Shown: positions 1-10,158 of the stretch, piece by piece
Position numbering within the stretch: position 1 is the first letter of the stretch
Layout of the letters: every line of letters begins with the position of its first letter
Assembly (NCBI GenBank): GCA_964058805.1
Contig: CAXKVV010002037.1
Coordinates: 1 to 29,863 of the forward strand
Direction of reading: 5' to 3'
Source of the DNA: Schoenoplectus triqueter
Lineage: Eukaryota > Streptophyta > Magnoliopsida > Poales > Cyperaceae
DNA: 29,863 bases
The notes under the pieces: model-generated
Told to the model about the DNA's origin: nothing
Database searches by the model: none
What the model saw: only the letters and a program-made list of their open reading frames with translations
Position numbers and translations under genes: made by a program

Positions 1-124
1 TTTTAGATGCTTTATATAATAATATAGATTTCTCATAATGTGATCAATAACACAATCTTTCATTTTAGCGGCTTTGCGTGATACGTGTCTTCTAATTTTT
101 CAAACATCATCTCTTCCTGTTTTC

Positions 125-1757
125 TTATGTTCTCATCAAATTCCTTCAACCTCAAATCGTGATTGTGCATAGAAATCGCATATCAGTGAAGCCGTGATTT
201 TTCAAAAAAAAAAAAAATCTCATTACATTATTTAATTGCTCCATTAACATGTGTCAGTTCCATGTTTGCCATACTATTAGCAAGATATCTATGCTGCTGA
301 TAATTTATAAACTCTAAATCTTGTTTTTTAAACTCCAACCCTAATTCACAACTATTATTTTAATTTTTTCTCATTATAGGAGAATCACCAAAAAAATTCA
401 AAAAATATTATTTCATCCAGAAGGCTATGATGATCTTTTGACTACTATGTTTGAGATGCCCGCGCATCTAGAGACTCAGAGGATACACTAAGGCAATAAA
501 AGAAGTAGCAGTAGCGTCAGCCATATCAGCCAACAAAGATAACTTGGGTCTCATGTTCTCAGATAGGATAGCGCTGGTATAAATCTGAGAATGGAAGATG
601 AAAGGGAAAATGGTCTGTAAGTTCAAAATAATATGTTAAATTACAATAATTCTCGCTGAATCCGTAAGTTCAAAATAATCTCCAACTGCAACCGACACAT
701 ATATTGAAATATAATTGTTACTCATTGATTTTGAATTTTCTTTAACAATGGTTTAATTGTAGTTCGTCCAAAATAATCTGGAGTCGGCGGGAACAACAAG
801 ATTGACCTGATATAATTTATTTTCTTTGCAAACAGGGGACAGAGGAAAAGAAAAAACTTGGAGAAAGTTGGAAGCAGGAAAAAACGAACCTTGTTTTCAT
901 GAAATCCAGTTTTTTTAATAATAATTATTATTAAAAATAAGAGTGAGAACTATAAAATTTTAAATATACGAATGATAGCGCACCACTGCCAGTGACGTGT
1001 TTGAACCGCGCCACTGCCAGTGGCGTTGAGCCAAACGTGTCACTGTCAGTGGCGCGTTTACCTATAAAATGCGCAGATGCTCATCTGTTTGTGTTTGCGT
1101 GTACCTACCAAATGTGCAGATGCTCATCTGTTTGTGTTTGTGAGAATTTATAGTGATTAAACGCGTCACTGACAGTTGCGCGTTTGATCCGCGCCAGTCG
1201 CCACTGATAGTCACTCTTATTTGAAATTTTACAGTTGTCACTCTTATTTTTAATAATATTAATTTAATAATAATAATTATTAAGAAAAACTGCATGAAAT
1301 CAGAACAAGTGAAAAATAATTATGTCAATGTTTTGAAAAAATAATGAATGAATATATAAAAAGAATAAGCAGACTTTAGAAGTTCAAAAGAACATTAATA
1401 ATTACGCTTTGCTCTTATGCAGCAGGACTGCAGGGAATCTGTTGCATTTGTAACTAGTGATGCGGAGAAGATACTTATGTGCATGGGTAAGCTACTAAGC
1501 AAGGGCGTCAGCATTCATGTCAGGTAGTTATTGACACTTGACACAGGATAGAATTAGCTCACTCGGGCCATTCACTCTCCAATCCGATAACAAAGTCGCT
1601 TAATTCCCACTGACTTATTCCATAACAACCCACGCTTGAGGCCTTTATGTGCAGGACAAAGGCCCAGTCACGACCCACGGCCCAAGTGCACTGAATAGCC
1701 CGCAAGCGCTGATGGCACCTCAATTACTAGGCAACGCATTAGGCCACGCCCGGTTTC
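125..1757. repeat. Duplicated intergenic block, copy I (paralogue of 10078-13088)
   Basis: This stretch aligns collinearly with 10078-10807 plus 12541-13088. Examples are the shared ATTAACATGTGTCAGTTCCA near 241 and 10150, the shared start GAGAAAGTTGGAAGCAGG near 860 and 12542, and long near-identical runs around 'tgggtaagctactaagcaag' and 'cgcaagcgctgatggcacct'. By eye the 1302-1757 part is roughly 85-90% identical to its partner. Copy I carries a MITE at 907-1292 that copy II lacks; copy II carries about 1.7 kb (10808-12540) that copy I lacks. No open frame is shared between the copies, so I see duplicated non-coding DNA, not duplicated genes. The first ~120 bases have no recognised content. 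Confidence 0.8.
907..1292. mobile_element. Mutator-like MITE, palindrome-rich family, copy A
   Basis: The element begins CAGTTTTTTTAATAA and ends with the inverted counterpart TTATTAAGAAAAACTG. Subterminal AAAAATAAGAGTGA appears inverted at the right end. It is flanked by a perfect 9-bp direct repeat, CATGAAATC (898-906 and 1293-1301). The paralogous locus near 12580 has CATGAAATC once and no element, so the boundaries are fixed by an empty site. The 386-bp interior has no coding capacity and consists largely of imperfect palindromes around the core GCCACTGCCAGTGGC, about five copies. Nine-base target duplications with A/T-rich inverted ends suggest the Mutator superfamily; the family assignment is inference because no transposase is present. 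Confidence 0.88.
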
Positions 1758-2519
1758 TATTCTCTTGCCCTCCTATTTGAGTTCTAAAATACAATATCAG
1801 GTGATTATTGGACCAGCAGCCCCTTGGTTAAAGCGATGTGCAAGAAGGTGCTAAAGTTATTAAAAAAACATGAATCATCTGTGGAGGTCTACATCTCAGT
1901 TAAATAGATATAAAAGGGGTCCACAAGTTGAACCTGCAATCAAACTTCTTGATGAGAAGATTTCAGTTCAAGGGAAAAATAAAATACAAGTACCTACACT
2001 ATGTATAATATTACATATCAAAAATTTGTGTTATATCATTTGATTAAAAAAATATATGATCCATATTTTTATAAACTAATAGAATATAGTTAATATGCTA
2101 CGAACGAAGTAGTACAAAATATTTTTCTTAGAGGAACATATTAATACATTAATTGCATCATATGGCGCGTAACACATGTCTACAATTGTGTTTTACATAG
2201 CATACATCAAGTCCTAGGCTCTTATAAAAGTGAGTGTTCTCTTAAAGTATTATATATATATATATATATATATAAAATAATTGTCCGTGAGTCTAAACTA
2301 TCAAGTCTATGTAATGGTCAAGTCTATATAATTTAGATCCACTTACTTTACAGAGTAAGGTATTTTAGGGAATGTGGATTCTCTTACAGAGCTCCATAAT
2401 TTCCCTTTACAACAAACAACAACTCAGAAGCCAAAAAAACTAAATTGAGTCAAATCCATTGTTTTTAACACATCTTTACAAATAAACCATTGAAATTGGT
2501 TAAAACTTTATTTTGTATG
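1758..2519. other. Gene-free AT-rich stretch
   Basis: No open frame or RNA gene is recognisable. The stretch holds a 24-bp (TA)n microsatellite at 2251-2274. Otherwise it is AT-rich spacer unlike the block copies on either side. Confidence 0.5.
2251..2274. repeat. (TA)12 microsatellite
   Basis: Twelve uninterrupted TA dinucleotides in non-coding DNA. Expected to be length-polymorphic. Confidence 0.9.
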
Positions 2520-3850
2520 TTTTGAATTATATTTGGTAATACTTATCTTTTTGAATTTTATGATGCACTTTTTTCTTTCTATTAAAATGACCAATAATCT
2601 TATTTTGAAATACAATTATTGCTTTGAAAAAAAATGAAAAAAAAAATGCCTGGGCTGCGGTTTACTTAACTTATTGCCCTACATAAAAAATTGGAGGATC
2701 TCAGCACATCTCTGATTTTTCCATGTGGACCGATCGCCACACCCACACATCAAAGTCTGTGTTGAGAAGTCTGTAGGTTTAATTTCAATTTAATTTCTCT
2801 ACACGCGATTCAAATCTGACAGTTTAATTTCATGTGAGCAATTTATTCCACGCGTGGAGCAACACCCCAGTTAGTATTAGCCCGGCCTTTGTTTGTTTGT
2901 TTAAAATTCAATCCTTCTCTTTAGTACGCAACTCCTAAAATTTTGGTGCGTTCGACTGTTTGTTGGGTTTCTACTAAAATAGCGGTTGTCCTCGCTGTTG
3001 GGCCTAGTGGAGATTAACAATATAAATAAAAAAAAGATTGTAAAAATTATAATTCTCTTTTCCATTACATTGCCTCCCCTTCTATTTTTTTACATTCCTT
3101 CTTATTTGTTCTGGATTATCCAAATATAGTGTAATACTGTAATACTGTAATACATGCAGTTTCGGATGAATTTTCTGGAGGGATTTTGAAATTGAAGTTG
3201 CCCAGAATTAATGCCATTGAACCTGCTCTGCTCGGATACAAATTAAAGCTCGCGGGAGGTGATTCAAAATCCATATATTTTTAACTTAGAGCCGCAGCCT
3301 CACAGTTTTGCAATTAAAAATTTAGAACCATATTTTATATAGTTAAAGCACAGTAGGAAACTATTTTTTAAACAAGGCGCTTCTTAATATGAGCTGGAGA
3401 CAATTCCCAATGAACGGTTTTTAATGAATTTAGTTTAAGACTTCACAAGCTGTATGTGTGATTATGTTATTATACTGGGTATTGATTAACAAGCACTTTT
3501 TATAGTAGTCTTAATTATGTAATCATTAAATACTTAACATTTGAAAACAATAAAAGGATAAAAAAAAGACTGTTGGTTATAGAATTAATTCTAGTTTAGT
3601 GCTTAAGAATAATATTTTTGATAAAAGTTAAATATATGTTTAAAAGAAGGGGACAAAAATTAAAATACTGTTAACAATGCCCATTGAATTGTTATTATCT
3701 TCAAATATTTTCTAATTTTATACACTTAGCTGCACTTTTTTCTTTACAGATATAAAATATTTGTTGCATCGTAATATGTTGGAGACTATTTAATTTCTCC
3801 AAAGCATATCACCATTGAACAAGTGCAGTTCCTATTAGGTATTATGGAGA
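2520..3850. repeat. Duplicated intergenic block, first of three related copies
   Basis: Parts of this stretch recur in the same order at 5560-8734 and at 13300-14906. Around 2635-2690 the text 'tgcctgggctgcggtttact' matches 'tgcttgggctgtgttttact' near 5970. Around 2931-3000 it matches 14230-14300 ('aaaatagcggt'). The stretch 3455-3850 matches 7950-8734, including 'tgttaacaatgcccattgaa' and 'catatcacc...tgaacaag'. The copies differ by indels and inserted elements. No protein is encoded. Position 3531-3541 ('tacttaacatt') is the empty counterpart of the insertion site of the element at 8034-8364. Confidence 0.7.
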
Positions 3851-4199
3851 CTATACCGATTTCCATTTGTTTTATTGCATGCCCTCTCGCTGCACAAGCT
3901 TGGTCCTATATTATGCTAATTTTCTTTTGTTATGACATGAATTCTTATCGAAATTATGCATCTTGAATAGCAATAATAAACGAAAATATAATATTCATAA
4001 TCTCATTAATTAAGACGAATCCAATTCTAGATGTCGTTATGTTATGACTTCGGAGAGAAGAGAACAATAAGTATCTTTTCCGGGCCCAATCGATGATTAA
4101 CAAATCTTATCAAATAAGGCGTGATGACAAGCCCACACGAATCTGGAATCACAAATTCACAATTCACAGTATTTTAATTGCCAAACGTAAAAGGACTTC
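3851..4199. other. Gene-free stretch
   Basis: AT-rich DNA between the duplicated block and the MITE at 4200. I see no open frame, RNA gene or repeat in it. Confidence 0.5.
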
Positions 4200-4698
4200 C
4201 AGCGTTTTTTAATTAATTATTAGAATAATCATATTTTTAATAATAAGAGTAATTAAATTAAAATTTTAAAAATATGAATGATAATGTTTCATTAGTAGTG
4301 GCGCTTTGCAAACACTCCACTAGCAGTGATGTTTTTAATTTTTTTTTACTTTTCAGTTATTTAAAATAAAATACATCTGCGCTAGTGGAAGTGTGATGTT
4401 CTACTACTGGCGCATAAGCCATTGTTTAATTTGAAAAACAAGTTTGATGAAAAGGTAAAAAAAAAGAAATGAATGTGCGCATAAGCCATTGTTTAAGTTG
4501 AAAAACAAGTTTGATGAAAAGGTAAAAAAAGTAAAGAAATGAATGTTGCCACTGGTCTTTACTCAAACACACTAGTCAGACTGACGTGTTTGTAAAGCGT
4601 CACCGATAATGATGCACTGTCATTTATATTTTTAAATTTTAATTTAATCACTCTTATTATAAAAAAAATTATTCTTATAATTTATTTAAGAAAAATCC
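4200..4698. mobile_element. Palindrome-rich MITE family, copy B (old, degraded)
   Basis: The left end (CAGCGTTTTTTAATTAATTA) and the right end (complement begins CGGATTTTTCTTAAATAAAT) are inverted relatives of copy A. The subterminal 'aataagagt' on the left faces 'actcttatta' on the right. The interior keeps decayed versions of the family palindrome, for example 'tagtagtggcgc' and 'ccactagcagtgatg'. The two flanks give no convincing 9-bp duplication (AAGGACTTC versus GATAACTTA), consistent with age. A 67-bp tandem duplication lies inside. The right border is accurate to a few bases only. Confidence 0.7.
4410..4548. repeat. Two-copy tandem repeat (~67 bp) inside MITE copy B
   Basis: The text starting 'gcgcataagccattgtttaa' occurs at 4410 and again at 4477. 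Both copies continue through 'gaaaaacaagtttgatgaaa' and a short A-run to 'gaaatgaatgt'. The second copy has a few extra bases in the A-run. This is a local duplication within the element. Confidence 0.85.
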
Positions 4699-4740
4699 GG
4701 ATAACTTATGCAAGAATCCTTTCTTTATGTACAGAGAATA

Positions 4741-5036
4741 CATAACAATATACTACAGAGAGATTCTCCATCCCCATACTTAGCCTAGGAGGTATCACCT
4801 GTTATTGCAACAAAGAAAATATGACGGTGTTATTTCAATTTGGATCAAAGCGTACTGATCTGATTACCATCCGAATCGAAATATCATGCTCTTTTTTGTT
4901 AAAATTTCAGCGGATAAGGATCTCCAAACAATACAAGTGCAGGTACAGAAAATTGAAAGTCACACATTCACGTGTATGCTCCCTATTGTATTTTCCTTCA
5001 CATATTTTATATTTCGTCACATCTAATTTGGTCTTT
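4741..5036. repeat. Dispersed repeat shared with 11779-12325
   Basis: Two segments recur in the second half of the window. The segment 4741-4800 ('ctccatccccatactta') matches 12263-12325. The segment 4855-5000 ('ataaggatctccaaacaata', then 'tcacgtgtatgctccctatt') matches 11779-11910. Their order is reversed between the loci, although both keep the + orientation, so one locus has been rearranged. An open frame of 72 codons here has no recognisable domain. I read the segments as fragments of an old transposable element. Confidence 0.6.
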
Positions 5037-5559
5037 TAGATGACTTGCTTAACCACTATAAAATTTATTCCTTCTTGTGAGAAAATGAAGTTAATTTCAT
5101 GTTAATGTAACTAATATTTCTTCTTCAATTATAAATCCAATATACTTATTTGATATGAACAAAATATTTACTAATATATTTTCTCAATTTAAGATATTAG
5201 AGAAAATCAATTGTTTATAAAAGAAAAGAAAATAAATGAACTTAAAAGGCTTTGAAAAAACATTCATTAAAAAATGAAAACATTATATAGTGAATATAAT
5301 TTTTTTTATTTTTTGTTAAAAATAACTTTTATTTTATTTTTATAGTGACTAAAAATAACATGTGATACATTACAACAATTATTGTGGTGAACACGCTAAT
5401 GAGATCCTCTCATTTCAAATGTCATTGGATAATGATTGAGTCGGATGTTAAAATTTTAAAAAATTGTATTTGATGATATAAAAGAATTTGTACAATAGGA
5501 GAGGAGCAAAATTCATTATTTTAACCCGTATTTACAAACATAATGGAGTGAATCTAATT
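5037..5559. other. Gene-free AT-rich stretch
   Basis: Very AT-rich spacer with many short homopolymer runs. I see no gene, RNA or clear repeat. Confidence 0.5.
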
Positions 5560-6813
5560 TTGTATGATTTGAATTATATTGAGTTATATATATGTTTTTT
5601 AATTTAATTATCCTCCTTTAGAGCCAGCTAATTACCAATATATTGTAAAACTTCCATATTTTTAACACTGAAAGTAAATATATTTTTTTTAATTATGAAA
5701 AATTATTTTTGCATACAAAGTTCTGTGCATCACATTTGCACACAATATTAAGTATTAGAAATTTTTGAACATATACCTCGTAGACTTTTAGAGACTATAT
5801 AATTTTAAAAGGTACTTAATATTTAATGTCATCCTTTTTAATTGTTGAACATAATAATACTTAGTTTAATTTATTATAAATCTTTTCTACAAAGTGAAAT
5901 GATCAATATAATCTTCCTTTGAAACACGACTGTTGCTTTGACAGTAAAAAAAACTAAACATTGAAAATATGCTTGGGCTGTGTTTTACTCAACTTCTTGC
6001 CCTACAAAATTTCCAAATATTCCTGCCTAAACAAGAATTGCAAAGAATCATGCATAACAGAGATTGAATTGAGAAAGTTGTTGCTTTTTTGCATGAAATG
6101 TGTTTTATTTTGTGCTTCCATTTACTTCTGATATGATATAATCAGTGGTGCATATGAGATAATAGGACTTTTATTAGGTAACTCTATATTCTTACTAGAG
6201 TCTAAAAGCTGGCCAATCGATTTTAGTTGCATATATATATTCACGATAGGAAAATGGTTTGTTCTTATTTCGTAAATTGGAAAATGAGAAATTGAGAATA
6301 TGCTTGACGCCTTTACGGCACCTTATTGCTTTCCTTGCATCATTTTTATTTTCAATTTAATTCGCCAATACTTTTCTAGACACAGAGAACGAGGATGCTT
6401 GATTTGAGTAAAGGTCCATCTGCTTTTGTCTCCACTCTCCAGCCTAAAATCTGTATCCACATAAAGATTCTTCCGTTACTAAATGAGGTTAAATTGGTCC
6501 GTTCATTTTTTAAAAAATGAGTATATATTAAATAAATAAAAACAAACCCGGATTGCGTGATGAAAGGGGGATTTTAGCAATTGAGCCGGGTCCAGCAACG
6601 ATGAAACCAAGAACTGGGCCACAGACCGTGGTTCTTATGGACCCGAATCCGGAAATTTTTTGTGTGAAAAATGAAAACGGATCCGGGTGAGGCGAGCCCC
6701 CCTTTTTACATCCACCAACACCACCTATTATATACAGTTAGATTTAAAACAAAGCCCGTTGATAACTTGATATAATTATATGTCCAATCCCCAGGATAAA
6801 CCGAACCTGAAGG

Positions 6814-6912
6814 TCCTGAATGGGATTTTTTTTTTTTAAATCATCAGGTTCAACAAAAAAAAATTCCTGAATGGGATTTTTTTAAATCATCAGGTAAAAC
6901 AAAAAAAAATAT
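6814..6912. repeat. Two-copy tandem repeat (~51 bp)
   Basis: The motif 'tcctgaatgggatttttt' followed by 'aaatcatcaggt' and an A-run occurs at 6814 and again at 6865. The copies differ mainly in T-run and A-run length. Confidence 0.85.
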
Positions 6913-7030
6913 ATCACACGCTAAATGATAAATTTATTTTCACAAATGACTCACAATTTTCAAATAGTATTTTTCACAGTCGGCAATTGACCGCGTTGAA
7001 CCAAAATTAAATAACACAACTACAATTCAT

Positions 7031-7210
7031 GTATTATAGTTCAAACTTAAAAGACGTGACCCCAATTTGCATCCTTCAAACTAAACAAAGATTGAAACGT
7101 TCAAATATAAATCAGAAAGCACACGAAAAGAACTACGCGCATAACATAAAATTATGCTAACTCAGTTGAAAAGTGCAAATTGGGGACATGATCAGACTTG
7201 AACTAAATGA
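7031..7210. repeat. Degenerate inverted repeat with ~40-bp arms
   Basis: The left arm (7031-7071) contains 'ccccaatttgca'. The right arm (7174-7210) contains its exact complement, 'tgcaaattgggg', followed outwards by 'cttgaact', the relative of 'agttcaaactt' on the left. The arms enclose about 100 bp of AT-rich sequence. This could be the remains of a small foldback element; no flanking duplication is visible. Confidence 0.55.
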
Positions 7211-7218
7211 CGCACTAC

Positions 7219-7285
7219 AGCCCTCGACCCCCCACACACCAGGCCGGGGCAAGTCGGGCCCCGACCCCGACAGCACACACCTGGT
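7219..7285. other. Isolated GC island resembling the 42-bp minisatellite
   Basis: A 65-bp stretch of very high GC sits in AT-rich DNA. It contains 'ccccccacacacc', 'aggccggggc' and 'ccccgaccccgacagcacac'. These resemble the minisatellite unit at 10808-11206 as written on the + strand (ACACACCC, GGCCGGGGCGC, AGCCCCGACC). It may be a diverged fragment of that repeat. The resemblance is by eye only. Confidence 0.4.
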
Positions 7286-8033
7286 CAAAAGTTTGCTAGT
7301 TAATGATAAGTTCCATATTATGCGCATCTTTATCAATGATATTTTAGTGTCTCGCTTTTAGTAGCTAAGTACTAGGTTAGCACTAAAATAGAGGGTGAAA
7401 GTGAAACTGGAAAACGCGGTGGAGGAGGAATTAGTTTGTGTAGACCACGAAATAAAATGATAGGTAGGATTTAATACAATGACAAATGAGAGCGCATCGC
7501 ATCAATATAGCACTCATCTCCTCTGTTGGGCCCAAGAGTGGATCCCCTACTGGATGGTCCAGGGCTTCATCACCCGTCAATAGATGGGACCAACTTTTAA
7601 GTAGTAAACAGCCATCAGAATTCGGGAAGGAAGCAAAATTAATTAAGAGATGGGAGAACTTCTAGCCCAAAATAATTGCTTGATCCCTAAATTGAAAAGG
7701 TTCATTGATGTGAATTCAGCTGTTAATTTGACTTGCATTCTAAATTAATTCCAACTCAGTACTACTGACCACGGAGTTGATTTTGTCACAGCTTAATTTA
7801 TAGTTTGTTTGGAAAGTTTACCCAACTATACCTTCCAAAGTTTCATATTATTTTTGTCTGACGCTCTTTTTTTATGACAGCAGATATTTTTGATGAATGG
7901 TAAGATTTAAGTGTTGACCACTTCATATGTGGAGTACTTTACTGGATGTGTTAAGATTATTATTATACTGGGTATTGATTACAAACATCTTTTATTGTAG
8001 TCTTAATTATGCAATCATTAAATGCTTCACATT

Positions 8034-8364
8034 AGTGGCGGAGTCAAAATTTTACTTCAGTGGTGTCAATTAATATTATTTAAATAAATTATTAATTTAA
8101 TTAAAATTATTTATATTTTTATGATACTAATAATGATTTAAAATTTAAATTGGGTACAAATTCATATTAAAAATTATTTCTCATGAGTTCAAAAAATTAG
8201 CGGGGTCAATAGTAGAAAACTGAAATAAATTTTAGTGTGTTCAAATTAATATTAAAATGATAAATATTATTATAAATATATCATAGTTTCATAAGTCATA
8301 TAATAAATTTGTAAATTTCAGTGGTGTTAATTGACACCACATTTGTGAGAGTGGCTCCGCCACT
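8034..8364. mobile_element. MITE with AGTGGCGGAG termini and 10-bp target duplication
   Basis: The element starts AGTGGCGGAGTC and ends GGCTCCGCCACT, an inverted terminal repeat of at least 10 bp. It is flanked by GCTTCACATT on both sides (8024-8033 and 8365-8374); the match extends to 11 bp if the terminal base is shared. The related block near 3531 reads 'acttaacatttgaaaacaat', an empty site. The interior is AT-rich and non-coding. The 10-bp duplication favours a Mutator-like origin. The same type of terminus occurs at 23612-24045. Confidence 0.85.
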
Positions 8365-8728
8365 GCTTCACATTTGAAGACAATAAAAAGGATAAAAATT
8401 ATCTGTTGGTTATGGAATTAATTCTAGTGTAGTGTTTAAGAATAATATTTTTTTATAAAAAGTTAAAAATATATTTAAAAGAAGGGGACAAGAGAAATAT
8501 AGATATCTTAAATGACAAAAATATTTAAGTGGACAAAAATTAACATACTGTTAACAATGCCCATTGAATAATTGTTATTATCTTAAATCTTTTCTAATTT
8601 CTATACACTTAGCTGCACTTTTTTCTTTACTGATATTAAAGATTTGTTCCATCGTAATATTTTGGAGTCTATTATTAATTTTTCCAAAGCATATCACCTT
8701 TGAACAAGAGCAGTTTCTATTAGGTACT

Positions 8729-8905
8729 AATAAGCGAGCTTCCAATATGTACACGGAGGAGAAAATAGCCGTTGGGTTACAATAAATAAGCGAGCTTCCA
8801 ATATATATACCTCATTTAGTGATAGAAAAGAGCCGTTGGGTTACAACAAATGTAGTCAACGAAAAATAAGATATTCGTTTGCCAAATATATACACGGAGG
8901 AGATC
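8729..8905. repeat. Imperfect tandem repeats (~56-60 bp)
   Basis: 'taagcgagcttccaatat' occurs at 8731 and 8787. 'agccgttgggttacaa' occurs near 8767 and 8830. 'tacacggaggaga' occurs near 8750 and 8892. Together they give two full copies and one partial copy of a local repeat. A 73-codon frame crossing it has no recognisable domain. Confidence 0.75.
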
Positions 8906-9161
8906 GACTAATAATTTTACTTAATTAAAATTTTATTGATTAAATGAAAACCTATCTTCTGACAGATACAAGGAAAAAGGTCGATGAGTCATATATCAAA
9001 TTTAATATGATTTAAGTTTCAACAGGCACACATTATTGTTCACTTCACTAAAATTTGAAATTTTAATTATACTCCGGAATTTACATATTAGTTCACTGGT
9101 TTAAGGTAGGAAAATGGAATCGCAGTCGCTCATACCAATCATAAATAAATAAATAAATTAA
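8906..9161. other. Gene-free stretch before the large inverted repeat
   Basis: AT-rich spacer. It ends with a short AAAT microsatellite near 9143-9160, immediately outside the left arm of the inverted repeat. Confidence 0.5.
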
Positions 9162-9418
9162 TTAAGTTCATGAAAGGTAGCGTATAATATACAGTAATTT
9201 TAAATTATTTGGTGATATTTAAAAGTTTCTTCAGCTATATAATGAACCGTTGGAGTTCATCAGTTCATAAATCTTACCTGAGTTGAAATGCTTCGACTGA
9301 AGTGTGCAATTTTTATACTTTATAATGGTCGCTGAGTATTACAGACCGGACGGTTTGAGAAAAGCCGCAAACTTAGTCCCAACTGCAGGAAATATCAATA
9401 TTGGATCTCCTGAGCGCT

Positions 9419-9425
9419 TATAAAA
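9419..9425 (+). promoter_or_regulatory. TATA-like box in left arm, pointing inwards
   Basis: TATAAAA followed by GAGGG lies about 140 bp before the minisatellite. If used, it would drive transcription rightwards through the GC array towards the spacer. It is conserved in the opposite arm. Confidence 0.4.
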
Positions 9426-9567
9426 GAGGGTACTGCTCACCTCCATAGCACAGTAATTCAATTCCTCTTTGAGACAGATCCCGTGAAGGGGTTAGCTCCT
9501 TGGAGGACGGATACGCTTATTTGTGCGTATCGGTGAAAAAATAATATTTGTTGGACAGGTTAGGAGG

Positions 9568-10041
9568 GGTAGTGGTCGGGGCTGCCGTGTGCCCCGGCCG
9601 GGTGCGGGTGTGTTGGGTCGGGGCTGCGGTGCGCCCCGGCCGGGTGCGGGTGTGTGGGGTCGGGGCTGCGGTGCGTCCCGGCCGGGTGCGGGTGTGTTGG
9701 GTCGGGGCTGCGGTGCGTCCCGGCTGGGTGTGGGTGTGTTGGGTCGGGGCTGCGGTGCGCCCCGGCTGGGTGCGGGTGTGTGTGGTCGGGGCTGCGGTGC
9801 GCCCCAGTCGGGTGCGGGTGTGTGGGGTCGGGGCTGCGGTGCGTCCCGGCCGGGTGCGAGTGTGTGGGGTCGGGGCTGCGGTCGCCCCGGCCGGGTACGG
9901 GTGTGTGGGGTCGGGGCTGCGGTGCGACCTGACCGGGTGCATGTGTGTGGTCGGGGCTGTGGTGCGCCTGGCAGGGTGCGGGTGCGCCCGGTATGTTGGG
10001 TCGGGGCTCACCGACTGGGTGGGTGTTGGTGTGTGGCGTGA
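9568..10041 (+). repeat. GC-rich 42-bp minisatellite, left array (~11 units)
   Basis: The unit reads TGGGTCGGGGCTGCGGTGCG, then CCCCGGCCGGGTGCGGGTGTGT (shown in parts). About ten to eleven units are present; the last two are degraded and shortened. Each unit junction has four G-runs (GGG-TGC-GGG-TGTGT-GGGG-TC-GGGG), which meets the usual G-quadruplex pattern. Because 42 is a multiple of three and the unit lacks stops in several frames, long frames of 160-170 codons open on both strands. These are by-products of the repeat, not genes. CpG density and GC content are far above the surrounding DNA. Confidence 0.92.
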
Positions 10042-10158
10042 TGTGCCATTTTAATTGCTGCACTAATTAACATGTCAAAAATAACTCAAGTTCTCGTCAG
10101 ATTCGTTCAACCTTAAATCATGATTGTGCCATTTTAATTGCTGCACTAATTAACATGT
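10042..10158. repeat. 34-bp direct repeat at the arm/spacer junction
   Basis: The 34-bp text beginning 'tgtgccattttaattgctgc' and ending 'aattaacatgt' occurs at 10042-10075 and exactly again at 10125-10158, a period of 83. The second occurrence lies in the duplicated block proper. The first abuts the minisatellite. Confidence 0.9.

Larger units (their letters stand above)
5560..8734. repeat. Duplicated intergenic block, second of three related copies
   Basis: The stretch matches 2520-3850 in pieces and matches 13300-14906 more closely. Positions 6450-6600 resemble 13526-13715 (stretches around 'aagattcttc' and 'gtccagcaa'). Positions 7679-8033 correspond to 14488-14830, sharing 'tgatccctaaattgaa', 'ggaaagtttacccaacta' and 'tatgacagcagata'. 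The block includes the MITE at 8034-8364 and ends near 8734. No gene is recognisable; the 62-codon frame at 7173-7361 crosses a GC island and has no domain. Confidence 0.65.
9162..10041 (+). repeat. Large inverted repeat, left arm
   Basis: The outer ~390 bp of this arm (from 'ttaagttcatgaaaggta') is the reverse complement of 11205-11618. By eye identity is in the mid-90s percent, apart from a few indels near the outer end. The inner part is a GC-rich 42-bp minisatellite. The outer part contains a TATA-like box and the stretch 'tccttggaggacggatacgc'. No transposase or reverse-transcriptase coding sequence is present. The arrangement (long inverted arms carrying tandem repeats around unrelated DNA) resembles plant foldback elements. 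Two separate insertions in opposite orientation are the alternative. Confidence 0.85.

Noticed and set aside
4821..5039. 72-codon frame as a small gene
   Set aside because: It lies in a dispersed repeat also present at 11779-11910, where the frame differs. No domain or start context supports it.
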